DNA from: Gammaproteobacteria bacterium
GTDB taxonomy: Bacteria > Pseudomonadota > Gammaproteobacteria > Xanthomonadales > SZUA-36
DNA length: 64,000 nucleotides
Assembly: GCA_024279945.1 (NCBI GenBank)
Contig: JAJRRA010000077.1
Coordinates: 1-64,000 of the forward strand
Reading direction: 5' to 3'
Shown: piece by piece, positions 42,578 through 51,308 of the stretch
How the letters are laid out: each line of letters begins with the position of its first letter
Position numbering within the stretch: the first letter of the stretch is position 1
Notes under the pieces: model-generated
What the model saw: only the letters and a program-made list of their open reading frames with translations
The model's database searches: none
Told to the model about the DNA's origin: nothing
Position numbers and translations under genes: made by a program

Positions 42578-43024
42578 ATGGAAGATAAGTCGGATACGCC
42601 TGCGCGGGAACAACTGAAGGCCTGGACGAAAAAGCAACTGGATGCCACGGTACATAAGCTGATGGAGCAGGGCGTTGTTGATAGCCTGATCGTTGAGGCA
42701 AAACCGGCCTGGGTGCTGCCATTCCAGATACTGATCGGCAAGATTCGTGCACATGGACGAGTGAAAGATTTTGCATGGTTTATCTGCGGAGAAGTTCCGA
42801 CCGACTTTCTGGAATCCACAGTCGCAGCCACACCCAGAGAGGCGGCAAGACATTTTTCCATGAAATGGCAGTTGCAGGCGTCTCAGTATCGGGCCTCCGA
42901 TGGTCTGGAGACTCATGGTACAAGGCAGGATGACAGCAAGGAAGAGCCTGGCGGGCAACTCGCAGATCAGGCAGAGGCGCTTTATTCACTGGTCGATGAG
43001 CCAGGATTATGGCTGGCCGAATAG
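42578..43024 (+). CDS. DUF4826-like protein
   Basis: 148 residues, cytoplasmic, no membrane segments. The segment WFICGEVPTDFLESTVAATP followed by REAARHFSMKWQLQA is characteristic of DUF4826 proteins, whose function is unknown. EAKPAWVLPFQILIGKIRAH is the other conserved block. It sits between the methyltransferase and the P-loop gene, on the same strand, with short gaps, so co-transcription is likely. Confidence 0.6.
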   Translation: MEDKSDTPAREQLKAWTKKQLDATVHKLMEQGVVDSLIVEAKPAWVLPFQILIGKIRAHGRVKDFAWFICGEVPTDFLESTVAATPREAARHFSMKWQLQASQYRASDGLETHGTRQDDSKEEPGGQLADQAEALYSLVDEPGLWLAE

Positions 43025-43076
43025 AAAGCATGAAAGAATAATAGAACGGTCAAGGAGAGGTTTTAATCAGAAAATC

Positions 43077-44156
43077 ATGCTTATAAAAACAACAGATTTC
43101 AGAATTGCCGCTCCGGCATTGCTGTTTGAACCAGAATACTATGTATTCGATTTAGCGCCGGATGGTGGAATCACCAAATTCCTGGTGGTTGAGGAAGAGA
43201 AGTTAAAACTCGCGCCGTTTATTGATATTCGCTTTGAACCTCTTGCACAGGGCCAGTTTGCAGTATCGTCCAAAGAGCTGTTTTCCCTGGAGGGTATGCA
43301 CAATATCAGACGACCTCCATCCGTGTTCATCTTTCATCATGCATTTGTCTGTTCCACCCTGCTTGCACGCTGCATGAATCAGGTTGATGCTTTCTTCAGC
43401 CTGAAGGAGCCCTGGATATTGAGGCGTCTGTCTGACTTAAAACGGGCCCGGGGGCATGCTCTCCGGGGTACTCAGTGGCAGGAAATGTTCACCTGCTATC
43501 TGAATCTGCTTGCCAAGAACTACAAGACAGGGGCTGCTTCCCTGATCAAGGTGACCAATGTTGCAAATAATCTGCTATCTGATGTATTGCGATACTTTCC
43601 AGACCGGAAAATTCTTTACCTGTATTCCGATCTGGAAAGTTTTCTTGTTTCGAACCTGAAGAAACCACCCGCTACGCAAAAAAAAATGCCCGGACTGGCC
43701 ATGGGTTTTCTGTCCGATGGAGATTTTGCCCGGAGATTTCCACGATTCAGTGATGTAAAGCGCCTTACTTTCCTGCAGGCCTGTGCACTGATCTGGCTGG
43801 TTAATCTGTATAACTTCAGACAAAGCACCAAAGGTCTGAGCCGGTCAAATGTGAGAACGCTCGAAATGAATGATTTTCTATCTGACATGGGCGGAAGTCT
43901 GACCGGACTCAGTCATTTTTTTGGACACAAGGCCAGCCCGGCAGAGATCCAAAGTATGCTCGACCCCGGCATCATCAAGCGAGACGCCAAACATCAGGAA
44001 TTACCCTATGGCAGGCAGACAAAACAGGCAGAAACCGAGCGAATTATGAGTCATTACGGTATCGAAATAAGGAGAACAATCAGCTGGATCAATCCCCTGG
44101 TTGAACAACTGGCGGTGCTGGCCTTCTGCGAGGACAATCGGGTGAGAAATGATTAA
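43077..44156 (+). CDS. P-loop / sulfotransferase-like protein
   Basis: 359 residues. VFIFHHAFVCSTLLARCMNQ is followed by FFSLKEPWILRRLSD, the pattern of a nucleotide- or PAPS-binding loop seen in divergent sulfotransferase-fold proteins. KILYLYSDLESFLVSNLKK later matches the 3'-phosphate segment. It is not a close relative of the two TPR-sulfotransferases and lacks TPRs. ATG 43077 is used; AAGGAGAGG lies about 16 bases upstream. The stop overlaps the start of the 2OG oxygenase by 8 bases, so the two are strictly coupled and probably work on the same substrate. Confidence 0.6.
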   Translation: MLIKTTDFRIAAPALLFEPEYYVFDLAPDGGITKFLVVEEEKLKLAPFIDIRFEPLAQGQFAVSSKELFSLEGMHNIRRPPSVFIFHHAFVCSTLLARCMNQVDAFFSLKEPWILRRLSDLKRARGHALRGTQWQEMFTCYLNLLAKNYKTGAASLIKVTNVANNLLSDVLRYFPDRKILYLYSDLESFLVSNLKKPPATQKKMPGLAMGFLSDGDFARRFPRFSDVKRLTFLQACALIWLVNLYNFRQSTKGLSRSNVRTLEMNDFLSDMGGSLTGLSHFFGHKASPAEIQSMLDPGIIKRDAKHQELPYGRQTKQAETERIMSHYGIEIRRTISWINPLVEQLAVLAFCEDNRVRND

Positions 44157-44868
44157 CCCGGATCATGATAGCGCCCGGTTGGCAAAATTATTTGAGGTCG
44201 ACAAGCGGCTTGTTATCGAGAACTTTCTGCAAGGTGATGTGGCGGACCGTATCCACAATGCCTGTCTTGATAGCGTTCCATTCAGTATCCAGTATGTACT
44301 GGACGGAAAGTATCAGAGCAAGAGCCAGCAGGACATGACAAAAATGGATGCTCAGGAGAAACAGGTTATCAACAGGAAAATACTGACTGATGCGAGCCAG
44401 GGTATTGGATTTCTATACGGCGCATATCTCAACAGCAGGGTGAGTGAAGATCCGGATAAGACCCACAGTGAAGGGTTGAGATTTCTGCATGATGTTTTCC
44501 GCTACATCGGCAGTGAGGATGTGCTTGGCCTGATCCGTGAAATTACCGGAAAAAGTGACATCACAGGCGCTGAGCCGCAATACACTCGTTTTACTCCCGG
44601 GCATTTTCTGACCCGCCACCGGGATGTTGTAAAGGGCAGAGGGCGACGCCTGGCCTTTGTGTTGGGTTTGACCAAAGGCTGGCATCCGGACTGGGGAGGT
44701 TTGCTGCAGTTTTACGAAGAAAATGGAATGCCCCGCGATGCATGGATGCCCCGGTTTAATGTCCTCTCCATCTTTGATGTCAGTCACATCCATGCAGTAA
44801 CCTATGTGGCACCCTTTGCACGTACGCCAAGACTGTCCCTGACGGGATGGTTTGTGGCAAAAGCTTGA
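44149..44868 (+). CDS. 2-oxoglutarate/Fe(II)-dependent oxygenase, prolyl-4-hydroxylase-like
   Basis: 239 residues. The iron ligands are His157 and Asp159 (TRHRDV) with distal His215 (HIHAVTYVAP); Arg228 (in RTPRLSLTGWF) would bind the 2-oxoglutarate carboxylate. The jelly-roll core and GGLLQFYEENG match the prolyl hydroxylase/TPA1-type family. It would hydroxylate a side chain of an amino acid, peptide or protein. The overlap with the P-loop gene suggests combined hydroxylation and group transfer. A hairpin terminator follows. Confidence 0.85.
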   Translation: MINPDHDSARLAKLFEVDKRLVIENFLQGDVADRIHNACLDSVPFSIQYVLDGKYQSKSQQDMTKMDAQEKQVINRKILTDASQGIGFLYGAYLNSRVSEDPDKTHSEGLRFLHDVFRYIGSEDVLGLIREITGKSDITGAEPQYTRFTPGHFLTRHRDVVKGRGRRLAFVLGLTKGWHPDWGGLLQFYEENGMPRDAWMPRFNVLSIFDVSHIHAVTYVAPFARTPRLSLTGWFVAKA

Positions 44869-44876
44869 AGCAGCAT

Positions 44877-44911
44877 AAAAAAAGGGCCGCTTTTCAGCGG
44901 CCCTTTGTTGT
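44877..44911 (-). terminator. intrinsic terminator between the 2OG oxygenase and the TonB receptor
   Basis: A perfect 11-base-pair stem (AAAGGGCCGCT, loop TTTC, AGCGGCCCTTT) at 44881-44906. Read on the minus strand it is followed by seven T residues, a strong terminator for the TonB receptor gene. On the plus strand it is followed by a T-rich GTTGTCT, so it may also stop the oxygenase transcript. Confidence 0.9.
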
Positions 44912-44934
44912 CTAGCTAACGCTTATCTGGCTGA

Positions 44935-47820
44935 TCAGTACTTCCATGAAAGGCGCAAGTAATAACCACGACCGAACAGGCGGTAAGTTGAAGGATCTGT
45001 CTTACCGTTAAAGCCCTGATCGATGAACGGTGGTGCCTCGTCGGTGATGTTGGTTATACCACCGGTAACCATGGTGCCGCCAAAGGTATAACTGGCAACA
45101 AGGTCATGATACAACTTGGAAGGAATTTTCTGGGTGTAACCCGGAACAAACCAGGCTTTCCCGTCCAGGCCACTGATGTATTCACCCAGGTAACCCAGTG
45201 AGAAATCATTCCACAACCATTGCAAGGAGTAGTTGACCTTATCCTTCGCGTATGCGTTGCCTCTGTCACCGTCATACCGGCCTTCCAATTTTTCAACAGG
45301 ATTGGCGGGGAACTGACGAATCCTGCGCTCCAGAAGGTGGGACCACAAGACTGCACCCTGCCACTGGCCGACACTGGAATCGTAATCCCAACGGACTTCC
45401 GTATCAACACCCTTGGCGCTTTGGTCAGATACATTTAGCTGTGCGTCAATGATTTGCTTAACAGAATAATCTGTGTCACGTGTAATCAGGGCGCATGCAT
45501 CTTGATTCTGCTCAATGTAGCACTGGTCCAGACTGAACTGGACACCCAGCGAACTGATGCCATCGTTCAGATTGACTTCCCAGTAATCCGCAAGAATCGA
45601 CATATTGTGGTTGCCAAATTCAGGCGTCCAAACAAAGCCGGCGGTAAAGGTATCACCGGTTTCAGGCTGCAGGAATGGATTGCCTCCAACCCGTGCCAGT
45701 ACCTGACTGTCGGTCTGAACACCAACCTGTGCGCAGCCTGGCGGTAAGGATTCGCCGGCAGCCGGAACACAGGGATCGCTGTAGGTCGGGAAGCTGTCAA
45801 CCTGACCACCGAACAGATCACCAATCGTTGGGGCACGGAATACCGTTCCATAGGTAGCCCTCAGTTTCAGAGATTCGATTGCCTGGAATTCAATACCGAG
45901 TTGATAGGTGGTATCACCGCTGAATGCATTCCAGTCATCATAACGCACACCACCTTTCAGGTAGATATTCTGTGTACCGTTGTCCCAAACCGGTAGCAGA
46001 ACTTCGCCGAAGAAACTGTTGTTGGTCAGTGAACCGCTGGTGCCGGCGCCGACGTTACCGGTTACGGCACCGATGGTCTTGGCCGAGTCAGGTGTGTAGG
46101 TGAACTCCTGCTTCCAGTACGCCCAGCCAACGGCCCAACCGATTTCGCCACCCGGCAACTGGAAATTGGAACCGGTGAGGCTTGCGCCGGCCAGTCGCTG
46201 TCGTGAAATATAGGTATCAACCGTATCCAGAGAGACATAGTCAACCATATCCTGAGTCAGGGTGGTTGTTGTCGGGTTACCGCCTGCATCAACCACACCG
46301 CCACCAAACATGTTCAGCGGTACACAGCCTACGATCAGTGTGCCTGGGTCATTGATGTCGGTATAGCATTCAGGCTGTCCATTTCCGTCCAGATCGGCGG
46401 ATGGGCCTAATGCATTTTGTAGACGAACACCGGAGAATTGACCGAAGTCTCTGTCAGTACGGCTTCGATGGCCTTCGTTAATGTAAAAGTCCCAGTTCAT
46501 ATCGTTGAAATCGCCTTCCAGACCGGCTACCCATTGATACTGTGTGACGACCTGCTCAAAGCGACGATTGGTTTCAATCATGCGACGGCGAGGATTAACC
46601 ACGGGTTCATAAATCAGGGAAGTACCGTTGGCCGCATTGTAGGCATCAACTGCCCGGCGCAGGTAATAGTTATCCTGTGAGATACCGGTGAAAGCGACCG
46701 TTTCGCCAGTCGCCGGGTCTTGATAGAAACCGTTGTACATCGGGTCGCCACCAGTGAACGGCAACGGCGCAAGTTGCTGCGCTGATTCGCGGTAATTGCC
46801 GCGGAACTCAGCGTAGAAGCGGACATTATCAGTCAGATCGAAGTGAGCTTCACCGAATATATTGGTCCGCTGATACGGTGTTTGCAGGTAATTGACCGGT
46901 GCGTAGTTATAAGTGCGCCCGTCATGCGGTTGCATCAAACCGACCTCGTATGGCTGAGATGCCGGTGTGCCGACCAGGAACAGACCCTGGCTGTAAAACG
47001 ACAGGCGGCTTTCCGGAATACGTGAAGAACCGATCGGGTAACAACCACCCTGGGGAGTTCCGTCGTAAGGCGCTGTCACCTGATTTTCGCAACCGCCGGG
47101 ATAGATGTACCAGGAGTTCTGTAAGAAATCCCAGGGAACATCGCGTTGGAAAGCTTCTTCCTGTTTCACGTACTCGGCACCGAATACGAAATTGCCGGAT
47201 TCGAATTCTTTACCGGCGATCAGTCCGAATGTGTCCTGCTGGCCTTTGGAATCAAACCAGTCAGCCGTCTGGGCTGTCAGTTCGATACCACTGAAGTCAC
47301 GGCGTGTGATGATGTTCACAACACCTGCGACTGCGTCGGCACCGTAAATGGCTGAAGCACCGTCTTTCAGAATTTCAACACGTTCAATCATGGTTGACGG
47401 AATGGCCTGGTAGTCACCACCATCAACGACGCGTTTGCCGTTGACCAGTGTCAGGGTACGCGCTGAGCCCATACCGCGAAGGTCAATCAGTACTGCACCG
47501 TTACCACCGTTATTCGTTGTGGTGCCGATCGGAGAACCGGACATGGAAGGCATGCTCTGGAGCAAGTCACCGATATCGGTGATGCCTGCGGCCAGGATGT
47601 CTTCCCGCTTGAGAATAGTCACCGGGCTTGCGCTGTCAATATCAGCACGTCGGATGCGTGATCCGGTAACAACCACTTCTTCAATTGCTGCTGCTTCATC
47701 AGCATCCTGTGCGTCTGTTTCCTGTGCAAAAACATTGGGCACGGCTGATACAGCAAGCACGCCTGCGCTTAAACCCAGCGCAAGATGAATTGCCGATTGT
47801 AGTTTGGTATTTGTTGACAT
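44935..47820 (-). CDS. TonB-dependent receptor, large
   Basis: 961 residues. A signal peptide ends at VFAQE. EEVVVTGSRIRRADIDSASP is a TonB-box/plug start. The plug shows RTLTLVNGKRVVDGGDYQAI and VEILKDGASAIYGADAVAGV, typical of the large receptors of carbohydrate/peptide-like uptake in Alteromonas-Xanthomonas-type bacteria. The C-terminus is LRLSWKY. The gene is transcribed alone toward a strong terminator. It faces the sulfotransferase/oxygenase cluster, so it may take up the compound those enzymes treat. The roughly 270-base gap before it shows no gene. Confidence 0.93.
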   Translation of the reverse strand: MSTNTKLQSAIHLALGLSAGVLAVSAVPNVFAQETDAQDADEAAAIEEVVVTGSRIRRADIDSASPVTILKREDILAAGITDIGDLLQSMPSMSGSPIGTTTNNGGNGAVLIDLRGMGSARTLTLVNGKRVVDGGDYQAIPSTMIERVEILKDGASAIYGADAVAGVVNIITRRDFSGIELTAQTADWFDSKGQQDTFGLIAGKEFESGNFVFGAEYVKQEEAFQRDVPWDFLQNSWYIYPGGCENQVTAPYDGTPQGGCYPIGSSRIPESRLSFYSQGLFLVGTPASQPYEVGLMQPHDGRTYNYAPVNYLQTPYQRTNIFGEAHFDLTDNVRFYAEFRGNYRESAQQLAPLPFTGGDPMYNGFYQDPATGETVAFTGISQDNYYLRRAVDAYNAANGTSLIYEPVVNPRRRMIETNRRFEQVVTQYQWVAGLEGDFNDMNWDFYINEGHRSRTDRDFGQFSGVRLQNALGPSADLDGNGQPECYTDINDPGTLIVGCVPLNMFGGGVVDAGGNPTTTTLTQDMVDYVSLDTVDTYISRQRLAGASLTGSNFQLPGGEIGWAVGWAYWKQEFTYTPDSAKTIGAVTGNVGAGTSGSLTNNSFFGEVLLPVWDNGTQNIYLKGGVRYDDWNAFSGDTTYQLGIEFQAIESLKLRATYGTVFRAPTIGDLFGGQVDSFPTYSDPCVPAAGESLPPGCAQVGVQTDSQVLARVGGNPFLQPETGDTFTAGFVWTPEFGNHNMSILADYWEVNLNDGISSLGVQFSLDQCYIEQNQDACALITRDTDYSVKQIIDAQLNVSDQSAKGVDTEVRWDYDSSVGQWQGAVLWSHLLERRIRQFPANPVEKLEGRYDGDRGNAYAKDKVNYSLQWLWNDFSLGYLGEYISGLDGKAWFVPGYTQKIPSKLYHDLVASYTFGGTMVTGGITNITDEAPPFIDQGFNGKTDPSTYRLFGRGYYLRLSWKY

Positions 47821-48093
47821 GGAATGTCCCTCTGTTGCTTTGTAAATTTAACTGTTTCTTAACCTTACGTATTCGTGGTGCTTTATACCACTAATGGCTG
47901 TCGCAGTAAACAAATTACTCCCCTTTGTCCGGTCCTAAATGGTATCGGATGGGCACTTTGGACTGTTGTATCAAAAATACAACAATCGGCTCATCCGAAT
48001 AATTATTGACCTGGGGTGTATGGCGGTGACATCAGTCTGCGTTGCCCTTCAACTTATCGAGATAGTGTCCTTAATATAGGACATGGCTCGGAT

Positions 48094-49059
48094 TTAGGGA
48101 AATTCATGCAACTGCGGCTTAAAAATACTCTCCGCAGCCTGAGTGGGGGTTATTTCCCGCCGTATCAGTTGATTGATACGCTTGTGTAAGCGTTCATCAG
48201 GCATCCTTACGAAGGATTGAGTGAGGATATGGATGGCTTCACGATAAACCCGTTCCCTGAACATGCGGCGACAGCGGTGCTGCATGTTGTCACCCTTCTG
48301 GAGAAAACGGTAATGGTCTTCTATCGCTTGCTGTAATTCATCTGTGCCCTCATTGGCCAGGCTGCTGACGGGCAACACGAGGGGCACCCAGCCTTTGGGT
48401 TCGTCGTCCTGCAAAACGCTGTTCTGCCGCATGCGGACTGCATTTTCAATGTCCGACAGAGTTTTCGCGGCGGCGCTGAGGTCGCTTTTGCTGATCACGT
48501 GAATATCGGCCACTTCGAGCAAGCCGGATTTCATCGCCTGGATGTCGTCACCGAGGCCGGGAGCAGATACGGCAATAATGGTGTGTGCTGCCTGCAGGAT
48601 GTCGACCTGGTTCTGGCCGGTGCCGATGGTTTCGATGACCACTGTTCCGAAGCCGGAAGCATCAAGGATGTCGGCAGCCCGGAACACTGAGGTGGGCAGA
48701 CCGCCAGTGCTGCCCCGCGTTGCGATGCTGCGAACAAAAACCCGCTCATCGTGAACGAGATCATTCATTCGAATGCGGTCGCCGAGCAGTGCTCCGCCCG
48801 TTTGTGGGCTGGAAGGGTCACAGGCCAGTACCGCTACTTTATTCCCACGGGTCAGCAGTTTGGGGACCAGTTTGTTGATCAGGGTAGATTTTCCAGAGCC
48901 TGCAGGTCCGGTAATGCCGAGCAGGTGAGCCTGCCCGGTGTGGGGAAATATCTCGTTCTGTACGGCCAGCGCAGTTTCGTCCGCTGCCTCAGCCAGGGTT
49001 ATCAAACGGGCAATCGAAGCAACATCGCCGCCCGATGCAGATTGACTCAAATGCTGCAA
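48094..49059 (-). CDS. MeaB/ArgK-like G3E GTPase
   Basis: 321 residues. Walker A GPAGSGKST (51-59), then DPSSPQTGGALLGDRIRM, ETIGTGQNQVDI and SKSD for guanine recognition. These are MeaB features; MeaB proteins guard and load cobalamin into methylmalonyl-CoA mutase-type enzymes. No mutase gene is in the window. The small changes (ETIGTGQNQ in place of the usual ETVGVGQSE) suggest a diverged member. The start is TTG 49059, with no clear Shine-Dalgarno, 23 bases after the DUF2783 stop. It probably belongs to the flavin monooxygenase operon. Confidence 0.8.
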   Translation of the reverse strand: MQHLSQSASGGDVASIARLITLAEAADETALAVQNEIFPHTGQAHLLGITGPAGSGKSTLINKLVPKLLTRGNKVAVLACDPSSPQTGGALLGDRIRMNDLVHDERVFVRSIATRGSTGGLPTSVFRAADILDASGFGTVVIETIGTGQNQVDILQAAHTIIAVSAPGLGDDIQAMKSGLLEVADIHVISKSDLSAAAKTLSDIENAVRMRQNSVLQDDEPKGWVPLVLPVSSLANEGTDELQQAIEDHYRFLQKGDNMQHRCRRMFRERVYREAIHILTQSFVRMPDERLHKRINQLIRREITPTQAAESIFKPQLHEFP

Positions 49060-49082
49060 AGCCCGGAGTTGTGTATGGCTGC

Positions 49083-49283
49083 TTATGGCCGGTACTTGCG
49101 CACGACATTCAGCACTTCGTCGAGCGTCTCCCGGTCGCCAATGTGGTTGGCCATAAGCAGAATCAACTTGCAGTTAAGGCTGTTGCTTTCGACCGAATTC
49201 AAGCCTTCGTGCAGGTCGATCAGCCGGGCATAGAAATCATCGGGATCCTTAATTTGTGGTTCGGTCCGCAATTTTTTACTCAT
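49083..49283 (-). CDS. DUF2783-like small protein
   Basis: 66 residues. The segment DPDDFYARLIDLHEGLNSVE followed by S-N-LNCKLILLMANHIGD matches DUF2783, a small family commonly found next to flavin monooxygenases. ATG 49283 overlaps the stop of the upstream monooxygenase gene (ATGA). The role is unknown; genetic coupling suggests a partner of the monooxygenase. Confidence 0.7.
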   Translation of the reverse strand: MSKKLRTEPQIKDPDDFYARLIDLHEGLNSVESNSLNCKLILLMANHIGDRETLDEVLNVVRKYRP

Positions 49284-50947
49284 GCTGTTTCCCCGGATGT
49301 TTGCTGCATGGTGGCGCGGGCAACGGCGTTGCGGATTTCCTGTAAATCGAAGGCCCGCCACCGTGCAACGAGGTGCTGATCCGGCCGGAACAGGTAACAG
49401 GTTCCCGCCTGCCCATCCAGCCGTTTCCGGAGCAGGCCCTTGTGATCGAAAAGGACTCCGTTTCCGGTTTCGCTCTGACCGGATATTACAAGGGTTCGGA
49501 CCGGAATACTGTCTTTCTCCAGTTCAGCGGCGCTGTCGGGTGCGTTTTCTCCATCTTCGGCAAAATACACCGCAGTAAATTCATTGCCGATCCATTTCAG
49601 AAACCAGCTTTCCCGTCCATTTATGGTCACCGGTGCATCGACGGCGGGTGATCCTGGGACCAGTGTGCTGTCAAAAGTGTCCTTGTCCGCCGTATTCAGG
49701 TTTGATTCATCCAGGATGCATGCGACTGATAAACGGCCGCTGTTGACAAAGTGCCGGGCGAATTCGAAGTCGCGGGCCAATTCCAGGGTTACATCACGAA
49801 AAACACGGCTGATCTCACTTTTCGGGGTAATGAAGTCCGTGGCGCGTGTTGAATTAAGAATGTTCTCCCTGGCGGCGGTAACGCGCTCGTAGTTATATGA
49901 CTTGAGCAGGTCCGCCGGCGCTTTACCGTTCAGGATCAGTGCAAGCTTCCAGCCCAGGTTATCGACATCCTGCAGCCCACTGTTGGCGCCGCGTGCCCCG
50001 AAGGGTGATACCAGGTGGGCAGCATCGCCGGCAAAAATAATCCGATTGTGGACAAAACGGTCCATTTGGCGGCACTGGAAAGTGTAAATACTGACCCATT
50101 CGAACTCGAAGTCGAATTCCTCACCCATCATCGCCCGGATACGTCGGGAAACATTCTCAGGCTTGAGTTCCTCTTCACGATCAATGTCCCAGCCCAACTG
50201 GAAGTCCAGCCGCCAGACATCATTTGGCTGCTTGTGCAGCAAAGCGGACTGGCCCCGGTTGAACGGGGGATCGAACCAGAACCACCGCTCGGTCGGGAAA
50301 TCTGCTTTCATTCTGATGTCCGCGATCAGGAAATGGTCCTGGAAAGTCTCGCCCGAAAAATCCAGTCCGAGCATCTTGCGAATCGGGCTGCGACTACCGT
50401 CTGCGGCAATTACATAGTCGCAGTCCAGCTTATAATCCCCCTGGGGCGTACTGACTGTCACCGTTGCACCATCAGCCGTTTGATCAATGGAAGTAAGCTC
50501 GTTCTCCCAGCGAATTTCGGTGAGTTCCCGCTTATCGATCTCCTCTTTCAGATACTCTTCGACAAAATATTGCTGCAGATTGATAAACCCCGGAAACTGC
50601 TGATCTTCTATTTCCAGCACATTAAAGCCATAAACCGGCTCTTTACTGTCACCAAAAAAAATCTTTCCCAGGTTCCAGGTCACACCTGTTTCGAGCATAC
50701 GCTCGCTGCAGCCAAGTCGATCCAGCACTTCCAGCGCCCGCTTGGACCAGAGGATCGCTCTTGACCCAATACTGACCTTGTTATCATCGTCGAGAATGAC
50801 GTTGCTGATGCCCTGGCGGTCAAGATCCAGACCCATGGCCATACCGATAGGACCGGCGCCGACAATGACAACGGGCAGACGTACACGATCATCTGTATCC
50901 AGCTCTGGTGGTCTTTCAAAAGGATAAATCTGACGGACACCTCGCAT
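49280..50947 (-). CDS. FAD-dependent aromatic-ring monooxygenase (MhpA-like)
   Basis: 555 residues. The FAD-binding motif VVIVGAGPIGMAMGLDLDRQ starts at residue 26, DYVIAADGSRSPIRKMLG is the DG motif, and AGDAAHLVSPFGARGANSGL carries the GD motif. The C-terminal thioredoxin-like domain found in phenol-hydroxylase-type proteins follows. The family adds one oxygen to phenolic or quinone-like substrates with NAD(P)H. The DUF2783 gene and a MeaB-like gene follow in the same operon. The substrate is unknown. Confidence 0.88.
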   Translation of the reverse strand: MRGVRQIYPFERPPELDTDDRVRLPVVIVGAGPIGMAMGLDLDRQGISNVILDDDNKVSIGSRAILWSKRALEVLDRLGCSERMLETGVTWNLGKIFFGDSKEPVYGFNVLEIEDQQFPGFINLQQYFVEEYLKEEIDKRELTEIRWENELTSIDQTADGATVTVSTPQGDYKLDCDYVIAADGSRSPIRKMLGLDFSGETFQDHFLIADIRMKADFPTERWFWFDPPFNRGQSALLHKQPNDVWRLDFQLGWDIDREEELKPENVSRRIRAMMGEEFDFEFEWVSIYTFQCRQMDRFVHNRIIFAGDAAHLVSPFGARGANSGLQDVDNLGWKLALILNGKAPADLLKSYNYERVTAARENILNSTRATDFITPKSEISRVFRDVTLELARDFEFARHFVNSGRLSVACILDESNLNTADKDTFDSTLVPGSPAVDAPVTINGRESWFLKWIGNEFTAVYFAEDGENAPDSAAELEKDSIPVRTLVISGQSETGNGVLFDHKGLLRKRLDGQAGTCYLFRPDQHLVARWRAFDLQEIRNAVARATMQQTSGETA

Positions 50948-51308
50948 GATTCAACTCCTGACCTGAAGATTATTGTAAGAGATCGCTTGCGGCCGATTTT
51001 AAAGCAGCCTGACGAGTGATGACAGATCGGGAAATCGGCCGCAAGCGGCCTCCTACAGTATCAATAGTGCCAAAAAATGGCTGATGAAGTAGTCCACACG
51101 ATAGGGGACAAACTGCAGGTTTGCTCATTCGCTAGTCATTTTGGTCAATTGCAGACCATATCGGGATCATGAATATTTTGGTGCGGTTATCTACGCGCTG
51201 TGCATTTTTCAAAAAAATTGATCGCAGAGAAAGACGGCGGCTGAATGTTCTGGCAAAGTATGTGGAAATCCAGATCAACATTTTTATTTTTATCGGAGGT
51301 TCAGACGG
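50948..51308. other. 361-base intergenic region with a REPIN
   Basis: Divergent space between the monooxygenase and the PhoU-like gene. It holds the REPIN described separately at 50975-51055. From 51056 to 51308 the sequence is AT-rich, with no convincing gene and no recognisable promoter boxes. A pho box could not be recognised. Confidence 0.5.
50975..51055. repeat. REPIN (two inverted REP sequences)
   Basis: GTAAGAGATCGCTTGCGGCC... at 50975-50999 is mirrored by ...GGCCGCAAGCGGCCTCCTAC at 51032-51055. The spacer is 32 bases. The repeats share the family core with 27278-27411 and 34835-34893. Confidence 0.88.

Noticed and set aside
51056-51308. Possible pho box before the PhoU-like gene
   Set aside because: No pair of CTGTCAT-like repeats at the right spacing was found.
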